A stretch of DNA of 64,000 bases from Staphylotrichum longicolle (Eukaryota; Ascomycota; Sordariomycetes; Sordariales; Chaetomiaceae). Both the position numbers and the translations under genes were made by a program. The stretch spans positions 8,928,001 through 8,992,000 of the forward strand of contig JAHCVI010000001.1 in NCBI GenBank assembly GCA_019096155.1. Direction: 5' to 3'. A model generated the notes under the pieces. It was not told the origin of the DNA and ran no database searches. It worked only from the letters and a program-made list of their open reading frames with translations. Position 1 is the stretch's first letter, and each line of letters starts with the position of its first letter. Below, piece by piece: positions 1 through 10,130 of this stretch.

Positions 1-917
1 GGCCGCTGTGCTGCACCTGAACTGGCAGGTCCGTCACCCCTCTCCCTTCAAAGAAATCAACCACCACCCTGAGCCAACCTCTAACCCACCACCCTTTACT
101 TTTAGCTCGTTGAAAAGCTCTACTGGACGCGCCTCAAAAGCGGACATCGCCCGCCGCCAGCACCGCCCGGACTCCCAGCAGGCCGAGACGGCCCGCTTCC
201 ACCGCCTGCAGTTCCACCTCGCCGCCATGGTGACGCACCACCTGTGCCACCTGTTCGTCACTTCCTGCGCGAGTCCGACGCCGTGCTCGCGCGCGCCGTC
301 ACCGACGCGCCGACCTGATGCGCCTCGTCCGCCGGTACGACCCGGGCGCCGAGTTCGAGGTCGAGTTCTTTGGCGGCCGCCCCAAGCTCTTTGTCGACCA
401 CCGGCACGGCCCCCGCGAGGAGGCGTACCCGGGGCAGAGTTATATGTGATCAAGCGCGGGGCGAAGGCGGGCAGGATGGCGGCGGTCGTGGCGCTGTACA
501 AGATTGAGAGTTATCTCCAGGGCGGTGAGTTTTTTTTTTTTTTTTTTTTTTTTTTTCGGTCGGCTGTGTACTTTTCCCCGATTTCAATCTTCCTGGAGCG
601 GTCCATGTAGGAGGAGCAACAGGACAGTGCTGACTTTGGGGGTTGCAGACTTTTCAGTCCCGCTTCACACAGAGGTGCAGGGGGAAATCTTTCCCATGGA
701 GAGATACCAGGAGGTGAAGAGGCGCTACGGCGCCTCGGGGCACGAGAGCTGCCAGTGGAGAGAGGGGCAGACGGGCACCAGGCGGGTTTCCGAGGTTGGC
801 TCGTCCGGCCAGCAGCCGCTCGTGGTGCCCTGGGATGTCCAGGGGACCGAGTACCAGATGGTGAAGCGGGCTTGTTTTGACCCGACCATCAGGATCGTTG
901 ACTCGAGAGGATTTTAG
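1..917 (+). CDS. 3' end of an unrecognised protein gene, frame broken three times
   Basis: The gene enters from the left edge and I do not recognise the family. Protein-like sequence is readable but moves between frames: around 120-255, 259-310, 312-430 and 434-524. Pieces include FEVEFFGGRPKLFVDHR and ELYVIKRGAKAGRMAAVVALYKIESYLQ. Each of the three switches (about 256, 308 and 432) equals a loss of one base. An intron at 525-648 starts GTGAGT, has a CTGAC branch site and ends TTGCAG. It joins in phase 1 to a last exon at 649-917 that is intact and begins FSVPLHTEVQGE. The intron contains a T27 run. Three same-direction shifts in under 200 bases suggest either a bad assembly patch or a decayed gene. 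I favour assembly error because the last exon and its splice phase are intact. Confidence 0.45.
530..556. repeat. T27 homopolymer in an intron
   Basis: An uninterrupted run of 27 T lies just after the 5' splice site of the intron in the left-edge gene. Runs of this length are often miscounted, so the true length is uncertain. Confidence 0.9.
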
Positions 918-1144
918 GTGTTGGAGTTTTCGGGCGTTTGGGGTAAGCATGGACGGCAAAATGGGAAACTGATATCATGGGAATCCGCAGGACTTGAATG
1001 TTTGAGAGCTTGAGACCGTACTGTATGTAGTTGAGAGGGGCCTCCTTGTCTTGACCGGCTCCGCTTCCACTTCTTGGGTCAATATAAGACACACTCCGCC
1101 TCTCTCTCCGATATCCACATTGGAATCCACATCCGACTCTTCAA

Positions 1145-1226
1145 TCGGGTATGGTGTAGCGGTAACATCGATGACTCTCACCTCTGAGTTTCTCATCAGC
1201 CCGGGGTTCGACTCCCCGTATCCGAG
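1145..1226 (+). tRNA. tRNA-Glu (CTC) with an 11-nt intron
   Basis: The sequence folds as a cloverleaf. The 7-bp acceptor is TCGGGTA with TATCCGA (one G-T pair). The D stem is GTGT/ACAT, and the anticodon stem GATGA (1170-1174) pairs with TCATC (1193-1197). The T stem CGGGG/CCCCG carries loop TTCGACT. Anticodon CTC lies at 1177-1179, followed by A37 at 1180. About 11 extra bases (1181-1191) sit one base 3' of the anticodon, which is the normal position for a nuclear tRNA intron. Position 1226 is the discriminator G. Confidence 0.88.
1181..1191 (+). other. tRNA-Glu intron
   Basis: Removing these bases leaves a standard 7-nt anticodon loop closed by GATGA/TCATC. The end is uncertain by one base because C1181 and C1192 are equivalent. 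Confidence 0.75.
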
Positions 1227-2984
1227 ATTTTTGATGATGGCGGGTGCTTGTCGACATTCTTTTTGACCCCTGGCGGCTTGTTGTCGCCGGAATGGGCCCC
1301 TTGTTTCTTCTCGTCACTCGTACCTCCTTTTTTCCATGGTAGAAACATCCAATCCAGCGCTGCGTCACGAGGACAATGTACAAAAAGAAGACACGCAGCT
1401 CAAAGAGGGAGCTAGGCTGTCCAATTCCTTCCCATGGACCAGCCATACCGCACCATATGGTTGTTGAAGCACAGCCCAGTCCTGATCTATTTCAGGGTGT
1501 GCCGGAAAATTAGGTCAGGCGCAAGGCATTTATTTGTTCATGGAGGTTGAGGAAGCTGGGTGGCCTCTGAGGGACATCAAAGGCTCATTGGTTTGGTGAC
1601 TTGAAGAAAGAATCGGCCGATCGAAGGAGTGATATTGTAGAAAACCTGACGAGTCGATGGATACGTCATTTGATGGCTTGAAGAGCAGATGGCTTCAAGG
1701 AAAGATGGATCGGAGACGGACGGCTCTGTCAAGGTTTGTTTACAGACGTGAGGGCACTCAAGGACTACAGAGCGTCGAGCGCATGGGGTGAGGTTTGGGA
1801 AGAGGAACTGGAAAGGAAAGGAGCCGAGCCCGGGGGCCGTACAGAGGACGACAAGAGGTGGCTCAAAAGCGAACGTTGTGAGGCACCTCGGGGGGGCAGT
1901 GATGGTGACTGGGCAAGAGGGTGACTGGAAGGGAACTGGGAAGGGCAAGTCTGATGACGAGCGGTGTGCTCAGCCGCCAAAAGTCGGCTCTGAACTGGGG
2001 TTACTGCAAGTGAGCCCGATGCGTCAACGAGGCTGAGGACTGTCCTCTTGTCCGCACATGGCCACCTCAGGACGGCCGCCCCCAGGTCTTCCATGACCAG
2101 GCATGTCCACCCTAACGCAACACCACCCACAAGCACAGCAACCTAGCTGCCCTCCGCTTCACAGGGCGTTCTCAGATGCTGATTCTCAACCCCGGCATCC
2201 CAGAATCCATTGGCTGTCACGTCTCGACTCGGCCGACCGCCTTGGGCCGGGCCGCAACAGCGCCTCGCCCCATGCGGCAGCCACCGTTGCAGAGTCTACA
2301 CCGGTGCCCACCCTCCGATACGAGGGGTATAGCGTAGCTTCGCGCAGGTCCTCAAACCTTGAATTGCGGCGAAGCTGTCCCGATGTTCGGATCCGGGGTG
2401 TTGGGTCGGCCCTCCCAATCACATCGCGGCGTCTAGCCGCCAGCCGCTGAGGCGGCCGCACTGAATGCGTCTTGGGGTGCGCGACGGACCAGACCGCGCG
2501 CCGTCCGCAGAAATCAATCGATTAGCGGCATTTGTCTGTGTATGACGAAGATGCGGGAATGCACGGTGGCACTCAATCAACGTTGAAAGTGGCCCGCCGC
2601 GGAGGGGGACTCGCGCTTGCGGACACCATCTACCGCGCTGCGCGCTTAGGGAATGCTTCCCCGTGGACTGTCCTGGCTTCGGTTTTGGGTCGGATGAGCA
2701 GACAGAAAGCAAGGGGGACGTGCGAGGCTGACCAGAAAGCCAGGCCGAGAAGGGTGGCAGAATGCCCTGCCACAGTTCCGGGGGCGAGACCTTGCCTGCC
2801 GACGGGGATGCCTGCTTCGCACTCGTGGTGGCAGTAGACATATAATGAACTGGAGATCCTGTCCTAAACCGTGAGAATGCCTAGACATGGTCACTAAAGT
2901 CCAATCCTAGTTTTGTTGCAGACAGTTAACACTCTGTTTGAACCCTTGTGTCCTTCTCGGCCATAGCCGAGGAATTCTTCCGCC
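1227..2984. other. Intergenic, no gene recognised
   Basis: Only short open frames occur, none with recognisable protein character or consistent splice structure. It holds the upstream region of the gene at 2985. Confidence 0.6.
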
Positions 2985-4547
2985 ATGTCCGACGACGATC
3001 AAAAGGTGGGCGCAATCCAGGGATTCATTGATGAAGCTAACACGATACAGACACCCAAGCCTGTCCGCATAGCCGACCTGCTGCTCAAGAAGCAGCTCCC
3101 TATAATGGTCCGGCCGAGGGACTCGCAGGAAACCCAAAGCAGCCTGGAGGGGAACGTCAACGAGGACTCAATGGGTAGCAGCTCGAGCAGCAGGCTGCCC
3201 ACATCGCAGTCCTCGTCCCGTCGGGGAACGCAACTAGTGAACTGCACCGCGTTGCAATCTCCGCCAGCCACGCCGCCTCCGGCACCAGTCTCCCGGACGG
3301 GCACCCAACTCATCAACGGAATCGGGTGCCGCTTCCCCACCGGGCTGCTGTCCAGAGCATCAACTCTCACAGTGGACGGTGAAAGCGTGACCGACAATCT
3401 CGCTGCCGGCCGTGATGTCCTGGATCCTCGGAGTTCGCCCTCGGTTCTCCAAGAGGACCTGCTCAACACGCCCCGAGCTGAAGCGTCCCCCTTTGAGACC
3501 CCAGCTGTATCAGGCCCGCCCCGAGAAAGTATCTTCGGCAGTCTTCCCCTTTGGACGCCACGCCCTACTCCGAATCGCAAACGGAGCTCGTCTCCTCCAT
3601 CCGCTCCTCGCCCGGCCAAACGACAGAAAGTTGAAACTCGAGAAGCAGGCGGTGATGCGGAGGAGGGTGTCTATCAAGGAGAAGACTTCCGAGGGCTGGC
3701 CATCGACCGAACGTTCCAAAACGCAAGGAGGCTCACGCTCGGCCTGATGCAGACCACGGGCTGTTCAATCAGCAGGCCAGGGGTCGGAGAAGAAACTTCC
3801 GGACGGGGAAACTCTCCTGGTCACACGGCACCCAGCTCTCCTCGAAGTGACCGGGTCGATAGAGCCTCGGAAGGTAAGATCAATGGCCTCCATGAGGGGA
3901 CAATGGTCGACTGACAGTATCCAAGCGGGAGACTTCTTCAGCTCAGAGACCGTTTCACCCAAGCCAGTTCATCGCCTCAACTACTCCATTGAAGTCGAGA
4001 GCTTTTCGGTAGAGGAGATTCAGGGACACCTCGCTGGGCTCTTGAGCGCATACCGAGCCTTCTTTCTCGAACCTGACGAAGAAGAGCCGCCGCGATCAGG
4101 AGATGCTGAGAGCGCAGAAAGAAGCCGTGGCATTCTCCGAGCCATCTTCGGGCATCAGCTCGGCTCGGCCGAGAACGAGGACTTCCTCTTGCAGGGAGAG
4201 GAGGAGGATGTCTTGGACGCGTTGCTGAAATGGACATGCGAGAGCCACATGAATTCTCGTGACCGTCATGGGCCCTTCGAGGATCCAGGCGCATGTCTTG
4301 TGTGTCTCGATGGCATTGCCACAGTACCTTTTGTCAAGAACATCCTGTAAGTGATATCCATCTCCATTGCCTCCGGCTTTCCAGCGCAGCAGCTGATAAT
4401 TTCCTTAGCCTGTCTGCGCATACCCCTAGTGGCTCACTGTTCACGGTCCAACTTCCGGGCTGCAGTCTCGAGGGCACTGTTAGCTGGCAAATGGGCAATA
4501 TCCAACATGGTTTCTTGCTCGAGATTGAGGAGCTCGAGATTGCCTAA
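2985..4547 (+). CDS. Hypothetical protein, three exons
   Basis: Exons are 2985-3873, 3947-4346 and 4409-4547. The 73-nt intron (GTAAGA...CTCAG, phase 1) and the 62-nt intron (GTAAGT, branch CTGAT, TTAG, phase 2) both keep the frame. They give a protein of about 475 residues. The start ATG begins MSDDDQKVGAIQGF. The first 300 residues are Ser/Pro-rich and low in complexity, with short basic patches (NRKRSS, PAKRQK) that could act as nuclear localisation signals. The C-terminal half (from YSIEVESFSVEEIQ) looks folded, with acidic loops and a hydrophobic end. I do not recognise a family. It could be a nuclear or chromatin-associated protein, but that is a guess from composition only. Confidence 0.7.
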
Positions 4548-5466
4548 AGGGGAGAAGAATGAATAAGAGGGAGAAGAGGAGAAGAGAATGAAGAATATGA
4601 GAAAGGTAATGATTCATCAAACTATGGGCATAGTTTGGGTCAGGAATGGTGGTCGGAATGGAATAAACTGTACGCGCCCTCTTGTGTCTAAGAGAGACAG
4701 GACATGAGGACGGTATGTGAGGACATGCAAGGGTTCGCTTGGCGCAGGAAAATGCGGGGAAGTACGAGGACGTCGAGGGAACTGGGCCAGAGACGATGCT
4801 GAATTGTGCTTTCAGGGAGCTTCCAGTAATGGTAGTTTCATACGTTTGTTCGTAGTAACGCTAATTCGGATATGAGTTTTCGGTGTTGTTGAGAAAGATT
4901 CATTCAGATGCCATGCCGTGTCCAGTGCCATGCGAGCTGGGACGTGCCAGATCCGAGACGAGCAGCCAAACAGCCAAACGGGGAGCTCTGACATTTCTCC
5001 GGGATTACCCGGGGAACCAGCCCTCCCCCAGCATGCCCATCAGGGAAGAGCAACCGGATCGTGAATGCGGAGCCAGAAATCTGGGGAAGGAACCTCCAGA
5101 TCGCCGTGGAAGCGGGCAATTGACCGGGCGCAGTCCGACGGACGTGCAGATGGAGGAAATCCCAAGTATCTGTTGTCGACAGGATCGCTTCGGGCATTTG
5201 CAACGGCTCCGGTTTTGCTGTTGCCAGGTGGAGTCGCTCGGGAGGCTTTGGTCGAGCAAAATTCTCTCGGTCTGCTGATTGGCCACTGCTGAGCTCGGGA
5301 CCCGCTCTCCTCTCCAACCAAGGCCTGCCAGCCCTTCTTGACAATTTTCCTCACGTCGGGCTCTCCAAACTTCCATCAACCTCTCGTCTCAATCTCCCCT
5401 CACGCAATTGCAACTCGATTGCAATTGTTTCTCCTCAACCCAAGAGGCGACACATTCCTCGATAAG
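4548..5466. other. Intergenic region upstream of the ATP synthase alpha gene
   Basis: No coding sequence is recognised. The last 130 bases are pyrimidine-rich (CTCTCC, CCTCTCGTCTC), as is common before highly expressed fungal genes. They form the likely core promoter and leader of the gene at 5467. Confidence 0.5.
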
Positions 5467-7955
5467 ATGTTCCGGAACGCCCTCCGACAGAGCACCCGCG
5501 CCGTCGGCGCCCTCTCTGCCTCGAGCAGAGTCGCCGCAGTGAGTGCACCTCCGCCCGCCCGGCCCCCAGCCTCAATTCCATCAACCGCTGCCCGGATGCT
5601 CTCCCAATCCGCCCTGCACGCGCCCGGGGAGCTCAATTGAGCTTTTTCACCATCGCGCAGGCGCCGCTGGGGAGCATCCGGAGCTCGGTCGGGAGCTGTT
5701 CGATTTTGCGTGCGCTTTTGGCGCGCCCGTCGCTTTTCGGCTAGGCTAACTGGTCCCCGACAGCGAAATGCCGCACCCGTCGTCTCGGCCCTCCAGACCC
5801 GCACATACGCCGAAGCGAAGGCCTCCCCGACCGAGGTCTCGTCCATTCTCGAGCAGAGAATCCGCGGTGTCCAGGAGGAGTCCGGCCTTGCCGAGACTGG
5901 CCGCGTCCTGTCTGTCGGGTACGTTTTTCAGCACAACAACAACAAGGGAGGCTTGGCGGCAAACAAGAGATGCATCCGACGGCATGGCTATCAGTGCCAT
6001 GCCGGGATGCCAGCGGGATGCCGATCGGACTTTGTGATGGAATTTGGATGGAAACGTGGAACTGCGATGCTGACTGGACGCCGACAGTGATGGTATCGCC
6101 CGTGTGCACGGCATGGCCAACGTCCAGGCCGAGGAGCTTGTCGAGTATGTTTAACCCCGTCACGCTTGAAACCCCTGCATGCAGCTAACGCCCCTGCAAG
6201 GTTCGCCTCCGGCGTCAAGGGCATGTGCATGAACCTCGAGGCCGGCCAGGTCGGTGTCGTGCTTTTCGGTTCTGATCGTCTCGTCAAGGAGGGCGAGACC
6301 GTCAAGCGTACCGGTGAAATTGTGAGTCGACCACGCGCAGCGGTCTGTCTGCCGAGCGGCCGTTCTAACACTCGCAGGTCGATGTCCCCGTTGGCATTGA
6401 GATGCTTGGCCGTGTCGTCGATGCCCTGGGCAACCCCATCGATGGCAAGGGCCCCATCAACACCAAGGAGAAGCGCCGTGCCCAGCTCAAGGCCCCCGGC
6501 ATTCTCCCCCGCCGCTCCGTCAACCAGCCCGTGCAGACTGGTCTCAAGTCTGTCGACGCTATGGTTCCCATTGGCCGTGGCCAGCGTGAGTTGATCATTG
6601 GTGATCGTCAGACCGGCAAGACTGCCGTCGCTCTCGATGCCATGCTCAACCAGAAGCGGTGGAACAACGGCAACGACGAGACCAAGAAGCTTTACTGCAT
6701 CTACGTCGCCGTCGGCCAGAAGCGCTCCACCGTCGCCCAGCTCGTCAAGACCCTTGAGGAGAACGACGCCATGAAGTACTCGATCGTCGTCGCCGCCACT
6801 GCCTCCGAGGCCGCTCCTCTGCAGTACATTGCTCCCTTCACCGGTATGTTTGGTGTTTTCTCGTTATTTTCTTGCTCTCTATCTTCCTGTCTCTCTTCAC
6901 GTTTTTTATTCACCTGATCTTCACACACGCTGCCATCTTCACTTCTCCATCTTTGGTTTCCAAAGGGAAAGTTGGATGGACACGTGAGGAAGAGAAAAGC
7001 GGACCCCGTTCACGATCCTCCGACACCACACCAAGCCACCAACATGCCGTTCATCCCATATCCTCGCCAACTGCTTCACACCGCTAACTGTCGATTGAAA
7101 TGACCAGGTGCCTCGATTGGCGAGTACTTCCGTGACAACGGCAAGCACTCTCTCGTCATCTACGACGATCTGTCCAAGCAGGCCGTCGCCTACCGCCAGA
7201 TGTCTCTGCTGCTGCGTCGTCCCCCCGGACGTGAGGCCTACCCCGGTGACGTCTTCTACCTCCACTCTCGTCTGCTCGAGCGTGCCGCCAAGATGAACGA
7301 CAAGCACGGTGGTGGTTCCATGACTGCCCTGCCCGTCATTGAGACCAGGGGGGGTGATGTGTCTGCCTACATTCCCACCAACGTCATTTCCATCACTGAC
7401 GGCCAGATCTTCCTGGAGGCTGAGCTCTTCTACAAGGGTATCCGCCCGGCCATCAACGTCGGTCTGTCCGTGTCGCGTGTCGGTTCCGCTGCCCAGCTCA
7501 AGGCCATGAAGCAAGTCGCTGGCTCCCTGAAGCTCTTCTTGGCCCAGTACCGTGAGGTCGCTGCCTTCGCCCAGTTCGGCTCTGATCTCGATGCCGCCAC
7601 CAAGCAGACCCTTGCCCGTGGTGAGCGTGTAAGTTGCCACCCCTCGGATACCTGAAGTACCCCGTAAAGATGCTAACGCGGCTGTCTACAGTTGACCGAG
7701 CTCCTCAAGCAGAAGCAGTACTCGCCCATGGCCGTCAACGAGATGGTCCCCCTCATCTTCGCCGGTGTCAACGGTTACCTCGACTCCGTCCCCGTCGCCA
7801 AGATCCTCCAGTGGGAGGCTGACTTCCTGTCCCACCTCCGCACCAACGAGGCCGACCTCCTCGCCACCATTGAGAAGGAGGGTGCCATCAGCAAGGAGCT
7901 CGAGGCCCGCCTCCGTGAGGTCATCCCCAGCTTCGTCAAGAGCTTCCTGGGTTAA
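5467..7955 (+). CDS. atp1: ATP synthase F1 subunit alpha, mitochondrial
   Basis: Alpha subunit of the F1 catalytic head of mitochondrial ATP synthase. It carries the non-catalytic nucleotide sites alternating with beta subunits on the matrix side of the inner membrane. Seven exons are 5467-5538, 5764-5918, 6088-6144, 6201-6321, 6378-6843, 7108-7628 and 7692-7955. They sum to 1656 nt, or 551 residues, about the usual fungal length. The N-terminus MFRNALRQSTRAVGALSASSR is a basic, Ser-rich mitochondrial presequence. The Walker A motif GDRQTGKT lies early in exon 5. The family segments VGQKRSTVAQL, SIGEYFRDNG, RRPPGREAYPGD and SVSRVGSAAQ are intact. All introns have GT-AG ends and consistent phase. 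No anomaly was seen, and the identification is secure. Confidence 0.97.
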
Positions 7956-8723
7956 ATATACACGTAATATCAAGCGTTCCTGGGATGATCTAGGGGGTGG
8001 TCGCCGAGGGGGGGATGTCTATACCGCAACGTCCGTGTGTTTCTAGAGCAGGGGGTTCCGTCTTTCGTGTGCTGGACTGAGGGAGGGCGCGTGAGAAAGG
8101 GGAGGTTCTCCCGTCAAACCCATTGTAAAATAGAGCAAAGACTCAATCAAGCACTCGATTCCTTTTGTCCTGAAATATTTGTCGCCCTCTTGGTCGAACG
8201 GTTGGATTCATGATTTTGAAAAGTTGATGGCCCAAAAACAATTACTTCCTTGAGATATTGACAACTAGAATGACCGCAGGTTGCTACAGTAGACTGACGA
8301 GTTGGGAGCTTGAGAGCCAACAGCTCTGACGGTGCGGGTGGGGCTGTGATTGAGACCTCAGGTGGTGACATCATGTCGTCGCTCGATTCCAATCCAGGCA
8401 CATAAAACATTAAAGTGGTTGCTTTCAGGGTCCTCGTCTTTATCTATCCATCTAGAAAACGTTTAGCTTCGAGGCATACAGAAGCACATTCCCTCGACCG
8501 CGCTTCTTCCGTGCTCACAGGTAAGCTTGTCGCTATCCCCCGCACTTTGAACCCAACAACTCGAATGCATCGCCAGATTGCACATACAACATTGCAGCAT
8601 ACTGGACTGTTCCCGCCGCAACTGAGATCAGATCAAAACATAATGCTGACTCGCCGAGCGAATAGCCGCAGAAACTCAATACTGGAAATTGAAATGTCCC
8701 CCAGCTCAACCACGCAGCCCGAC
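7956..8723. other. Intergenic region with a possible 5'-leader intron
   Basis: No separate gene is seen. A plausible leader intron runs 8521-8576 (GTAAGC to CGCCAG). Its removal would delete the in-frame ATG at 8565 but keep the ATGs at 8643, 8694 and 8724 of the next gene. Confidence 0.4.
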
Positions 8724-10130
8724 ATGTCGCCCGCTACCAAGGAGATGCTTGCCCGTGTGCGGCAGCTGATCCCGCCCATGTTGGAGAAGTTTCACAAAGG
8801 TGCGTTTTCAGATTTGTACAGGTGTGGTTTGGGGTTGGTATCTAACCGGGACTACAGGACAGCTGGGACGCGTGGGTGTCATTGGAGGCAGTGAGGACTA
8901 TACTGGCGCGCCGTACTTTTCGGCGATGGCGAGTGCCAGATTGGGGTGTGATATGGTAGGTTTATTTGCTTTCCTTTCTTCTTCTGCTTCTTGGAGACTC
9001 GATGGGGATGTAAGGATGTGGGAGGTGGCTTCAAAAAAAGAAAAATGGCCTGGTGACTGGAAAGTCTTGAGTGAGACGTGAAATGGTGCCCAAGGCGATA
9101 TCACCTCTCCTTCCTTCTTTCCTTCCCACCCATCACTCAACCTTCCGGGCCCAAACAAGTAGAACTTTTACTAACACTCGCCAGTCCCACGTCATCTGCA
9201 CCCCGACCGCCGCCACCGTCATCAAGACCTACTCCCCCAACCTCATGGTCCACCCGCTGATGCGCTCCTCCCCCTCCTCCGCCTCCGCCCCGGTCACCAC
9301 CCACCCTTCCGCCGCCTCCTCCTCCTCCGGCGAGGTCAGCCCCTCCGACGTCGCCGCCCGCATCATCCCCATGCTCGACCGCCTCCACGTCCTGGTCATC
9401 GGCCCCGGGCTGGGCCGCGACCCGCTCATGCAGGAGACGTGCGCGCTCGTCGTCCGCGCCGCCCGCGACAAGGGCATGCCCATGGTCCTCGACGCCGACG
9501 CGCTGCAGATCGTGCAGCGCGACCCGGACCTGGTCCGGGGGTACGGCCTGGCCGTGCTGACGCCCAACGTGGTCGAGTTTGGGCGCCTGACGGCGGCGCT
9601 GGGCGTGGACGAGGAGGTGCAGAAGGCGAAGGAGAGGGCCGGGGAGACGGCCAAGGTGGAGGCGCTGGCGCGGGCGCTGGGCGGGGTCACGGTGGTGCAG
9701 AAGGGGGCGGTCGATCAGATCAGCGATGGGAAGGTGACGTTTGCCGTGGATCTGGAGGGGGGCAGGAAGAGGAGCGGCGGGCAGGGGGATACGCTGACGG
9801 GGAGCATCGCGACGTTCTTGGGGTGGAGGAAGGCGTATCTGGACGGGCTGTGGGAGCACGGGGGCAAGGTGAAGGAGGAGGAGCTGGTGGGACTCGCGGT
9901 GTTTGGAGGGAGCGCGATTACGAGGGTGAGTGTGTCTACGACTGTGCTCGAGTATCGAAAGAGCGGGTGACGGGAGCTGATAGCTGACATGTCTACAGGA
10001 ATGCTCGCGCCTGGCCTTTGCAAAGAGAGGCCGAAGCCTGCAGGCGAGCGACCTCACGGACGAGGTGCACACGGCCTTTCTGAACCTCTTTGGGGAGGTG
10101 GAGGATGACAGCAGTGGCGCAAGACTCTGA
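8724..10130 (+). CDS. ATP-dependent (S)-NAD(P)H-hydrate dehydratase
   Basis: Repairs damaged nicotinamide cofactors by ATP-dependent dehydration of NAD(P)HX. It belongs to the CARKD / YjeF C-terminal family with a ribokinase-like fold. Exons are 8724-8799, 8858-8955, 9185-9925 and 9999-10130, giving 348 residues. Family segments are RVRQLIPPMLEKFHKG, GVIGGSEDYTGAPYFSAMASARLGCDM, SHVICTPTAA, SPNLMVHPLM, VIGPGLGRDPLMQ, VLDADALQI and the nucleotide-site GGQGDTLTGSIA, which contains the catalytic-type Gly/Asp. In-frame upstream ATGs at 8694 and 8643 would add residues, including a basic stretch MLTRRANSRRNSIL that resembles a mitochondrial presequence. I chose 8724 because MSPATKEMLARVRQLIPP matches the usual cytosolic start. 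Alternative starts may give two forms. Confidence 0.93.
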
